Below, piece by piece: positions 1-6,521 of a stretch of 10,311 nt of DNA. Every line of letters begins with the position of its first letter. Positions within the stretch are counted from its first letter, which is position 1. The notes below the pieces were generated by a model. The model did no database searches, was not told where the DNA came from, and worked only from the letters and a program-made list of their open reading frames with translations. The DNA is from Dechloromonas sp. (GTDB taxonomy: Bacteria; Pseudomonadota; Gammaproteobacteria; Burkholderiales; Rhodocyclaceae): assembly GCA_017302355.1 (NCBI GenBank), contig JAFLDQ010000128.1:1-10311 (forward strand), in the 5' to 3' direction. A program made the translations under genes and the position numbers.

Positions 1-2
1 TC

Positions 3-218
3 GTTGCCGAGCCGCAGACCAACGGCGTCGCCGAGCGCTTCAACCGGACACTCAAGGAACAGACCATTCACGGCCGCGTCTTCAAAAACGTCGAGGAGCT
101 GCGCGCCGCCGTCACCGCGTTCAAGGAGCGTTACAATCACCATTGGCGTCTCGAAAAATTGGGCTTCATGTCACCCCTTGAAGCCCGTCAGGCCTATGCC
201 ATGCGAAAGGCAGCCTGA
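3..218 (+). CDS. IS3-family transposase, C-terminal fragment (integrase core, 5' end outside window)
   Basis: This is the C-terminal end of a DDE/rve-type transposase (OrfB), which catalyses strand cleavage and joining at IS ends. The 71 visible residues start with VAEPQTNGVAERFNRTLKEQ. The Glu of the NGVAER motif is the expected third acidic residue of the DDE triad. It is followed by the basic FNRTLK helix and the family's usual end, with YNHHWRLEKLG and then SPLEARQAY just before the stop. The frame is open to the window edge, so the start and the two catalytic Asp residues are not visible. The terminal inverted repeat follows 11 bases after the stop codon, as is normal for a compact IS. 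Nothing in the visible part suggests inactivation. Identification is by motif reading; an IS481-family member is the less likely alternative. Confidence 0.88.
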   Translation, partial: VAEPQTNGVAERFNRTLKEQTIHGRVFKNVEELRAAVTAFKERYNHHWRLEKLGFMSPLEARQAYAMRKAA

Positions 219-229
219 GTTGCAAAACA

Positions 230-255
230 GTGTCCAATCAATCCGGGCCGGTACA
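230..255 (+). repeat. Right terminal inverted repeat (IRR) of the IS
   Basis: The sequence from 230 to 255 ends in GGTACA and carries GTGTCCAAT at its inner side, matching the IS3-family end signature when read from the outside in. The boundary at 255 is supported by the CA-3' terminus and by the fact that helicase-like coding begins straight after. A GTG codon at 230-232 inside this repeat is in frame with the downstream helicase fragment, so the IS end could supply a start codon to it. The mate (IRL) is outside the window and could not be compared. Confidence 0.75.
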
Positions 256-2569
256 GGATGCGCTGAACTTAGCCGGTTTGTTGCAGCAGTCTGGGGATGG
301 TCGGGTCCTGCCACTCGACCGACTGTCCTTCGCCCCCATCAGCGAAGCCTGGGTCTGCCCGGTCACGCGCCGCTTCCTGGATACCACCCTGCGAGGACTA
401 ACGCCTTACCTGCCAGAGAAAGCAACCGAGTTGACCGCGCGCTGCGAAAAACTTTCCTTGCCGTTGTACGACGAACCGTTTGCCGGGGTAACCGACGATC
501 TCGAAAGGATTCGCCTTGGCAGGGACTGGCTGTCTCATCACGAAAACATCTCCCAGTTGCGCGAACAAGGCTTATGGTCTGCCTTAAACGATCGGGTCAT
601 CGAGCTTTCGTCTTATTTCACTGCGGCAGAGCATTCCGCCCAGCAGGACTCGCGTACGCTTGACCGCTACGAAAAAGCCTTCAAGGCCGGCGACCTGAAT
701 CTGCTCTCCTGCTCGACCACCATGGAAATGGGCATCGAGATCGGAGGCATCAGTCAGGTGGCGATGAACAACGTTCCACCCCATCCCGCCAACTACTTGC
801 AGCGTGCAGGTCGAGCGGGCCGCCGTCGCGAGTCACGGTCTTTGGCGATGACCTTATGCAAGTCAAACCCGCACGACCAAGCCGTGTTCAGCAACACCCG
901 CTGGGCTTTCGATACTCAGCTACCCGCACCACGCGTGTCGTTAGATAGCCCGATCATCGTCCAACGACATGTTCATTCGTTTTTGCTGTCCCGATTCCTG
1001 ATTGAAGCGCTAAAAGGCAGTGGGCAAGAAAAGACCCGTCTCAACTGCGGCCTGTTCTTTCTTGGTGACATCCCGCTCGTCGAGCGCTATGCGGCCTGGT
1101 GTCGGGGGATATCCACTCATCAGTCTCCCGACATCTCGCGTGGACTAGACCAACTACTTCGCCACAGCATCTACGAAGGCACCGATCTCAACCGTATCTG
1201 CGACATCGCGGCAGAATCCATCAAGGAGCTCGCGCAAATCTGGCAGCAGGAATGGTCGAACCTCGAAAAGGAGGCCGAAGAGGCTCGTAAGGCCAGCAAA
1301 GAATCTGTTGCATTGAAGGCTATCGAATTGCACATCAAGCGACTTACCGATGAATACTTACTCCGCGATTTATCCACCCGTGGCTATCTGCCGGCCTATG
1401 GCTTTCCGACGCATATCGCCTCATTCGACAATCTGACGCGGGGCAAGGTTGCAAGTCTAAAGCAGGGAGGTAGGGCAGGCCGAGACGACAACCGCTACCG
1501 CAGGCGGGAAATGCCCAGCCGCGATCTGATGACCGCATTGCGCGAATATGCTCCAGGGTCAGAGATCGTACTGGACAGCCTTGTCTATAAGTCCGCAGGC
1601 ATCACGCTTAATTGGCAAATCCCCGCCGCTCAACAAGATGTGCGCGAGATTCAAAACATCCGCCTGGCTTGGCGCTGTCATCACTGTGGTGCCAGCGGTT
1701 CGAGCCACAGCCTCAACACGGCTCGGCATTGCGATTCATGCGGCGAAGACATTTCACCCGAGCACATTCGCGAGTTTCTCGAACCCGCAGGCTTCGCGGT
1801 GGACTATTACAAGGAGCCCGGCAACGACATCACTACGCAGCATTTTGTCCCGGTAGAACCCGCCTGGGTTGATGCAAAGGGAATCTGGACATCGCTGCCC
1901 AACCCCGCGCTGGGAAGGTTCCGCATTTCTCCGACAGGCCATGTATTTCATCAGTCTCGCGGCATTCACGGTAACGGCTACGCACTTTGTCTCGAATGTG
2001 GTCGAGCCGAACCCATGACCAAAGACGGCCTGCTTCCAAAGACTTTTGAGAAGCAGCACCCGAAGCTTCGTTTTTCCAGCAAGGAAGGCATCTTCTGCAA
2101 GGGCAGCGATGATCCGTGGCGGATCAAGAGGGGCATCACTCTCGGTCACGAATCGTGGACAGATGTCTTCGAAATTCAATTCAAGCTCAGCAATGGCGTC
2201 TGGCTGGATGATGTCAGTGCTGCCAGGACATTGGCGGTGGCATTGCGCGATGCCTTGGCGGAACTCATCGGAGTTCAGGCGATGGAACTCGGCTGTGACG
2301 TGAAAGAAGCGCGTCCTGAACCCGGAATGCGTTGCCAGTCAATCCTGATCTACGACCGATTTGCCGCGGGCTATGCGTCCAGCGTCGAGCGTTACCTCGG
2401 TAGCCTATTTCACACAGCGCGAAAGCGCCTAGATTGTCCGACCGGCTGTGACAGCGCATGCCCGCACTGTGTTCTCGACTTTGATCAGCGGTTTGCCGCC
2501 GATACGCTCGATCGACATGCCGCGCTGGACGTGCTCACAGAACACTGGCTTGAGAGCCTTCGTTTGTAG
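256..2569 (+). pseudogene. C-terminal fragment of a large DEAD/DEAH helicase with DUF1998-type end, truncated by the IS
   Basis: This is an open frame of about 770 codons lacking its native 5' part; it starts at the IS end. Early residues look like a helicase core: TTMEMGIEIGG (about 713-746, motif V type) and QRAGRAGRR (about 800-827, motif VI, arginine fingers). A long helical middle part follows, then a zinc ribbon CHHCG...CDSCG (about 1676-1745), a second Cys pair CLECG (about 1990), and the terminal motif CPTGC...CPHC (2435-2470), which is typical of DUF1998-containing helicases. Such large helicases occur in defence systems (Druantia DruE, DISARM DrmA/DrmB, Dpd modification islands). 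Several kb-scale helicases share this layout, so I do not assign one. The ATP-binding domain and motif IV are absent here; a matching middle piece lies on the other strand at about 2571-3690. The only upstream starts are the GTG at 230 in the IS end and internal codons. Base composition is less GC-rich than genes to the right. There are no internal stops, so decay is recent or the product is still made. Confidence 0.8.
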
Positions 2570-2582
2570 TCGAAGTCCTTGC
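2562..2582. other. Inversion breakpoint between two helicase fragments
   Basis: The plus-strand helicase fragment ends with a TAG stop at 2567-2569. Reading leftward on the minus strand, recognisable helicase coding (LAQHLANQGKDFDY) runs right up to the same place and then loses sense, because it enters the antisense of the other fragment. Two pieces of one kind of gene therefore meet tail to tail with essentially no spacer. The exact base of the junction cannot be fixed without an intact homologue; it lies within roughly 20 bases. Confidence 0.6.
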
Positions 2583-3690
2583 CTTGATTGGCGAGATGTT
2601 GCGCCAGGTCATTGAAGGCGATCGGGCTCGGACGAGACAGCTTGATCAGATCTTTGCGTTTGTTGTCGATCAGCTCGTTGAGCGCCGCATTGCGGGCGCT
2701 TGCGGGTATTTGTTCGAGCGTATTGATTTCATTTTCGATGGTGACCGTTTGAGCGCCCGAAACGCCTTTGCCATGCTGAAGAGCAAGGTGATATACCAAT
2801 CCGCGCACACGGCTGCGCTCCGCATCCTGCTGAAGTTTTGCCGCCATGCGTGCCGTTCCTTGGCGACTGTCGTTGAAGGTCAGCAATCGACGTCCTCGGC
2901 AGGGGTGGTCGGCGGGCTTCTCGCCATCCGGGGCGTATTCGAGCAGCGTTGGAAGGATGTTCCCCAATAGAAATGGCGCACCCAATCGACTTGCCTGGAA
3001 CAATCGTTCGTCTGATGCCGAATGGCTACCACATACCGGGCACATCAGACCATCTTCGCCTTCCTCTTGCGCAAGCAGGCGCAAGGTCTTTTCCGAAGCC
3101 TCTGCGACCAGGCGCGAGGATCGCTCGATGTCCAAGGGGCCGACATTGGGCAATTTACGATTGACGATGAGCACTTTCTTTTGACGACCGGCTGCAGATT
3201 CCTCGTCATCTTCGGTTTGATCTTCATCTTCGATAACTTCGCCGGGTTCCGATTCGAGCTCGAACTCATCCAGCGCGGCAAAGGATTGAAGATGGGCGAG
3301 TCGATTCTTGTATTCCCCGGCCTGAAGATGGGCAGCACCGCAGCCGTTGCAGGTCACGACTTCGTATGCCGGGCTGCCGCAGTCGCAGTGCTTCCTGGGT
3401 TCGAAATACACTTGGCCGAAAGGCCACTCCTTGTCGTCCAAGACCGTCCCTGATTTATGCGGACATTGCGAGTCTGCACACGCCCATAGTCCGGACATCG
3501 TTTGATGAAAGAGATGGGCACGAATCGGCAAGAATGATTCACCGTCATCGGTGCCTTGGCCGGTGTTGTCGCGCGTACCGGTCAGCAGGTCCATCCAGCG
3601 CAATGCATTCAGTTGTTGGTCGCGCAGCGGTTGCTTGTCGAGACCGATGGTTTTGCAAATCTCCGACAAGCGGGCGACGGGTGGTTTACC
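2571..3690 (-). pseudogene. Middle fragment of the large helicase, inverted relative to its C-terminal part
   Basis: About 370 codons on the minus strand without stop. Reading 5'-3' from about 3690: RLSEICKTIGL and a helical stretch to LLTGTRDN; a zinc-binding region with CADSQC (about 3470-3485), CDCG (about 3378-3389) and CNGCG (about 3343-3357); a strongly acidic linker (EDEDQTEDDEE); a CPVCG pair near 3040; then LLTFNDSRQGTARMAAKLQQ (about 2819-2878), the start of the second RecA-like domain of large DUF1998-type helicases. It stops where motifs V and VI should follow, and those are exactly what the plus-strand fragment at 256-2569 contains. The first RecA domain with Walker A and B is missing; its place is taken by the carbonic-anhydrase-like gene. 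The fragment therefore has neither a native start nor a native end and should be non-functional. The same frame stays open to 4350, but the part right of about 3700 is only the shadow of the carbonic anhydrase gene. Confidence 0.75.
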
Positions 3691-4298
3691 AGGGTCTCCG
3701 AGCCGGAGATGATGTGGATCTCGCCACAGCCCATGTCGCATACCCAGCCGTGCAGTCGCAGTCGCCCGGCCTTCATGGCCGCCACGACGAACGGGCACTC
3801 CTGCAGGTGTTCGATCTGTAGCCGCACGTTTTCCTCGACGATGGGCCGGTGACGGACTTCCGGGTCGATCTCCTCGATGCCTGCCCCCAGCTTGCGTTCC
3901 ACCCGGGTCAGCGCCTTGTGGGCATTGATCAGCCAGATCGGGATGTGGCGGTCGTCGCTGTCTTCCTCGTCGAGGGCGCGGATGCCGCGGCCGTAATAGC
4001 AGCAGACGACGATGTCCGGGATGTGCGGGTGGTTGATCGAGAATTCGAGCACGGCGGACAGATTCCAGTCGTTGGTCGCGACGATGTTGCCGACATTGCG
4101 GTGGGCAAACACCTCGCCGGCCTTGGTCTGGGTGATGGTGTTGACCGGTGCCCGCGAGTCGGAGCAGCCGATCCACAGCACGGTCGGGTTCTGTTCGCGG
4201 CTGAGGTCGGTGAAGTAGTCGCGGTCCTTCACGAAAACCTCGGTGACGGGGCGCCGGCTGCCCTCCGGCGGTGTCCCGAGCTTTGCCGCCGCCGGCAT
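3609..4298 (-). CDS. Beta-carbonic-anhydrase-like protein with altered zinc ligands and a replaced C-terminal tail
   Basis: Beta-carbonic anhydrases interconvert CO2 and bicarbonate using zinc held by Cys-His-Cys. The 229-residue protein has the family backbone: FLWIGCSDSR-like LWIGCSDSR at 41-49 (Cys45, Asp47-Arg49 dyad), GEVFAHRNVGN at 61-71, and LRLHGWVCDMGCG at 180-192. Where the family has CGHYGCGG, this protein reads CCYYGRGI (99-106): the His ligand is Tyr101 and the second Cys ligand is Arg104. Classical zinc catalysis is therefore unlikely. The surrounding sequence is well kept, which suggests a non-catalytic or altered-function homologue rather than random decay. From about residue 203 onward the frame overlaps helicase sequence read in another frame, so the last 25 or so residues (to the stop at 3609) appear to be a junction-derived tail. 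The ATG at 4296-4298 follows a good GGAAGTGA Shine-Dalgarno stretch. It is transcribed divergently from rlmB, 63 bp away. Confidence 0.8.
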   Translation of the reverse strand: MPAAAKLGTPPEGSRRPVTEVFVKDRDYFTDLSREQNPTVLWIGCSDSRAPVNTITQTKAGEVFAHRNVGNIVATNDWNLSAVLEFSINHPHIPDIVVCCYYGRGIRALDEEDSDDRHIPIWLINAHKALTRVERKLGAGIEEIDPEVRHRPIVEENVRLQIEHLQECPFVVAAMKAGRLRLHGWVCDMGCGEIHIISGSETLVNHPSPACRRFAKPSVSTSNRCATNN

Positions 4299-4328
4299 TC
4301 ACTTCCCGTGGCCAGCCAGGTGGCACGG

Positions 4329-4334
4329 TAAAAT
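4329..4334 (+). promoter_or_regulatory. Candidate -10 box (TAAAAT) upstream of rlmB
   Basis: TAAAAT sits 28 bases before the rlmB ATG, in the 63-bp gap between the divergent carbonic-anhydrase-like gene and rlmB. It is one mismatch from the sigma-70 consensus and stands out in GC-rich surroundings. The best upstream candidate for -35 (TTCCCG at 4303-4308) is poor and at a 20-bp spacing, so this is only a suggestion. Confidence 0.3.
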
Positions 4335-4361
4335 CGCGATTCCTATCCATCGCGAGCAGTC

Positions 4362-5093
4362 ATGTCCTCACGCCTGATCCACGGCTTTCACGCCATCACC
4401 GCCAAGCTTCGGCACGATCCCGACGCCATCAAGGAAATCTTCATCGATGCCGCGCGCCACGATGCGCGCGCCCGCGATCTGCTCGCGCATGCCGAGTTGC
4501 AGGGGGTCAGGGTCATTGCCGGCGACAGCAGGCGCCTCGATGGCATGGCGCCGGGGGCGCGGCATCAGGGGGTCATCGCCCGCGTCGAGGGCGGGCGCCA
4601 GGTGGCGCATCTCGACGACGTCCTCGACACGCTCGAGGAACCGGCTTTCCTGCTCGTGCTCGACGGGGTTACCGATCCGCGCAACCTCGGCGCCTGCCTG
4701 CGCGTCGCCGATGCCGCGGGCGTCCACGCCGTCATCGCGCCCAAGGACCGCTCGGCGGGATTGACCGACGTGGCGCTGAAGGCCGCCAGCGGCGCCGCCG
4801 AAGCGATCCCCTACGTGCTGGTCACCAATCTCGCGCGGACCCTGCGCGAACTGAGGGAACGCGACATCCGGGTGATCGGCGCCAGCGGCGAGGCGGCAGG
4901 CGATCTCTACGCCGCCGGGTGGCCGCCGGCGACAGCCTGGGTGCTCGGCGCCGAAGGCGAGGGCATGCGCCGCCTGACCCGCGAAAATTGCGATCAACTG
5001 GTGCGCATCCCGATGCACGGGACCGTGGAAAGTCTCAATGTGTCGGTCGCCGCCGGGATCTGCCTGTTCGAGGCCCGGCGTCGCCGCTCCTGA
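4362..5093 (+). CDS. rlmB: 23S rRNA (guanosine-2251-2'-O)-methyltransferase RlmB
   Basis: A SPOUT-class methyltransferase that uses S-adenosylmethionine to methylate the ribose of G2251 in the peptidyl-transferase P loop of 23S rRNA. The 243 residues match the usual RlmB length. An N-terminal L30e-like RNA-binding domain (about 1-75, from IHGFHAI) is followed by the trefoil-knot catalytic domain. Motif 1 is LDGVTDPRNLGACLR (100-114) with the catalytic-type Asn and Arg; motif 2 is LGAEGEGMRRLT (195-206); motif 3 is IPMHGTVESLNVSVA (216-230). All three read almost as in the E. coli protein. The ATG at 4362 gives the family's N-terminus and has a GCGAG purine stretch upstream. In many proteobacteria rlmB follows rnr; here that place is taken by the carbonic-anhydrase-like gene on the other strand. 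The transporter gene starts 20 bases downstream and may be cotranscribed. Confidence 0.96.
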   Translation: MSSRLIHGFHAITAKLRHDPDAIKEIFIDAARHDARARDLLAHAELQGVRVIAGDSRRLDGMAPGARHQGVIARVEGGRQVAHLDDVLDTLEEPAFLLVLDGVTDPRNLGACLRVADAAGVHAVIAPKDRSAGLTDVALKAASGAAEAIPYVLVTNLARTLRELRERDIRVIGASGEAAGDLYAAGWPPATAWVLGAEGEGMRRLTRENCDQLVRIPMHGTVESLNVSVAAGICLFEARRRRS

Positions 5094-5112
5094 GTCTTTG
5101 GCCGCCCCGCCG

Positions 5113-5982
5113 ATGACACATCGCCGAGCCGTGGCGCTGATGGTCCTCGTGACGCTGTTGTGGAGCATCGCCGGCGTCGTGACGCGGCATCTCGATGCGG
5201 CGCGCAGCTTCGAGGTGACGTTCTGGCGCAGCCTGTTCACCGCGCTGGTGCTGGCAGCCGGTCTGACCGCCCTGCGCGGACCGGCGCTATGGTCCGGCCT
5301 GCTGCGCTCCAGTCGCGTGCTGTGGGCCTCGGGGCTCTGCTGGGCCGTGATGTTCACCGCCTTCATGGTCGCCCTGACGCTGACCACGGTGGCCAACGTG
5401 CTGGTGACGATGGCGATCGGACCGATGCTGACGGCGATCTTCTCGCGCGTCTTTCTCGGCAGGCGCCTGCCACCGCGTACCTGGCTGGCCATCGTTGTCG
5501 CGGCGGCGGGAATTTCCTGGATGTTCGGCGCCGAAGCCGGCGACGGAGCCTCGCTGCTCGGCTCGCTGGTCGCTTGCGCCGTGCCGCTGGCCGGCGCCGC
5601 CAACTGGACGTTGCTGCAACGTGCCGGCGAATCCGCCGCGCAGGGGCCGGACATGTTGGCGGCCGTGCTGCTGGGCGCCCTGATCTCGGCGGCGGCGACC
5701 CTGCCGCTGGCCTGGCCGCTGCAGGCCTCGCGGCACGATCTCGGCCTGCTGGCGCTGCTCGGATGCGTGCAGCTGGCGCTCCCCTGCGTGCTGGTGGTCC
5801 GCCTGAGCCGCCACCTGCCGGCGCCGGAAATCGCCCTGCTCGCCCTGCTCGAAGTGGTTTTCGGGGTTGCCTGGGCGTGGCTGTGGGCTGGCGAGCCCCT
5901 GTCGTCGAACACCTTGCTGGGAGGCGCATTGGTCCTCGGGGCGCTGGCGGCCAACGAGGCATTGGCCGTGAAGCCGCGGTGA
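5113..5982 (+). CDS. EamA/DMT-family inner-membrane transporter
   Basis: A drug/metabolite-transporter superfamily protein of 289 residues, with two EamA repeats and about ten predicted hydrophobic helices. The first repeat opens MVLVTLLWSIAGVVTRHL and has the family's TFWRSLFTALVLA after helix 1. The end of the first repeat reads VANVLVTMAIGPMLTAIFS, followed by FLGRRLPPRTW, the loop before helix 5. The second repeat begins near SLLGSLVACAVPLAGAANW and contains LPAPEIALLALLEVVFGVAWAW near its end, again typical. Substrates in this family range from amino acids to nucleosides and cannot be read from sequence. I chose the ATG at 5113 because it places helix 1 close to the N-terminus. An upstream in-frame extension to 5038 exists, but it lies within rlmB. 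The Shine-Dalgarno signal is weak, so translation may be coupled to rlmB, which ends 19 bases earlier. Confidence 0.92.
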   Translation: MTHRRAVALMVLVTLLWSIAGVVTRHLDAARSFEVTFWRSLFTALVLAAGLTALRGPALWSGLLRSSRVLWASGLCWAVMFTAFMVALTLTTVANVLVTMAIGPMLTAIFSRVFLGRRLPPRTWLAIVVAAAGISWMFGAEAGDGASLLGSLVACAVPLAGAANWTLLQRAGESAAQGPDMLAAVLLGALISAAATLPLAWPLQASRHDLGLLALLGCVQLALPCVLVVRLSRHLPAPEIALLALLEVVFGVAWAWLWAGEPLSSNTLLGGALVLGALAANEALAVKPR

Positions 5983-6035
5983 ACCGGCGAAATCGCTGAA
6001 AGAAGCTTTCACCGAGGGCGATGCCGGCGAGGCGC

Positions 6036-6041
6036 TACAAT
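6036..6041 (+). promoter_or_regulatory. Candidate -10 box (TACAAT) overlapping the first possible start of arfB
   Basis: TACAAT differs from the sigma-70 consensus by one base and stands alone in a GC-rich gap. It overlaps the ATG at 6040-6042. If it is a real -10, transcription would begin near 6048 and the GTG at 6070 would have to be the arfB start. No good -35 is seen at the right distance (TTTCAC at 6007-6012 is too far). Confidence 0.3.
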
Positions 6042-6474
6042 GGCGTGCCCATCCAGCTCGGTCCTTCCTGTGCGCCCCAGCCTGACCATTCCACCTGAAG
6101 AAGTCGAGATCACCGCGATTCGCGCGCAGGGCGCCGGCGGACAGAACGTCAACAAGGTTGCCAATGCGGTTCATCTGCGCTTCGACATCGCCGCCTCGTC
6201 GCTGCCCGGGGAGATTCGCGAGCGGCTCCTGAAGCTGGGCGACCGGCGCGTCAGCAAGGACGGCGTGGTCATCATCAAGGCGCAGAAGTTCAGCAGCCTC
6301 GAGAAGAATCGCGGCGAGGCGTTGCGCCGGCTGAACGAGATGATTGGCGGTGTCGCCGAACTGCCGCGAAAGCGCCGGCCGACCCGGCCGACGCGAAGTT
6401 CCGTTGCGAAACGTCTGGAGAGCAAGGCGTGGCACGCGGCGCTGAAGGCCGGACGGCGGAAGGGCGGCGAGTGA
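6040..6474 (+). CDS. arfB: Alternative ribosome-rescue factor ArfB (YaeJ), peptidyl-tRNA hydrolase
   Basis: ArfB rescues ribosomes stalled at the 3' end of broken mRNAs: its basic C-terminal tail enters the empty mRNA channel and its GGQ motif hydrolyses the peptidyl-tRNA. The protein has the RF-1-like domain with EITAIRAQGAGGQNVNK (23-39, GGQ at 33-35) and VHLRFDIAASSLP, nearly as in E. coli. It then has the basic RRPTRPTR tail, which together with the Lys/Arg-rich end is typical of this factor and separates it from release factors RF1 and RF2, which are much longer. The 144-residue length fits. Two starts are possible. ATG 6040 has GAGG seven bases upstream. GTG 6070, in frame, gives an N-terminus closer to the family length and would suit a promoter at 6036-6041. 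It lies between the transporter and the RNA helicase, with rhlE 47 bases downstream. Confidence 0.95.
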   Translation: MACPSSSVLPVRPSLTIPPEEVEITAIRAQGAGGQNVNKVANAVHLRFDIAASSLPGEIRERLLKLGDRRVSKDGVVIIKAQKFSSLEKNRGEALRRLNEMIGGVAELPRKRRPTRPTRSSVAKRLESKAWHAALKAGRRKGGE

Positions 6475-6521
6475 GCCATGCACGGTCGTCGCGTCGCCGG
6501 TCGGGATGGGAGCCGTAGGCG

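Larger units (their letters stand above)
1..255 (+). mobile_element. Right end of an IS3-family insertion sequence (left part outside window)
   Basis: The segment holds the last 71 codons of a transposase (stop at 216-218) followed by a short non-coding tail and a terminal inverted repeat. Read inward from base 255 on the minus strand, the end begins TGTACCGGCCC and continues to TTGGACA. This closely resembles the IS150-group pattern of the IS3 family (TGTA...CCC...TTGGACA, with 5'-TG/CA-3' termini). The left end and any target-site duplication lie outside the window; bases 256 onward (GGA or GGATG) would be one copy of that duplication. The element abuts a truncated helicase reading frame, so it marks a rearrangement or insertion point. 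Family assignment is firm; the exact IS name is not resolved. Confidence 0.85.

Noticed and set aside
2485..4350. A continuous 621-codon minus-strand frame read as one protein
   Set aside because: Only its second part (about 2571-3690) is helicase. The first part is Arg/Pro/His-rich and antiphase to the clearly recognisable carbonic-anhydrase frame, and the last 25-30 codons are antisense to the plus-strand helicase end.
4368..5954. Long minus-strand open frame opposite rlmB and the transporter
   Set aside because: It is antisense to two confidently identified genes and is low in complexity.
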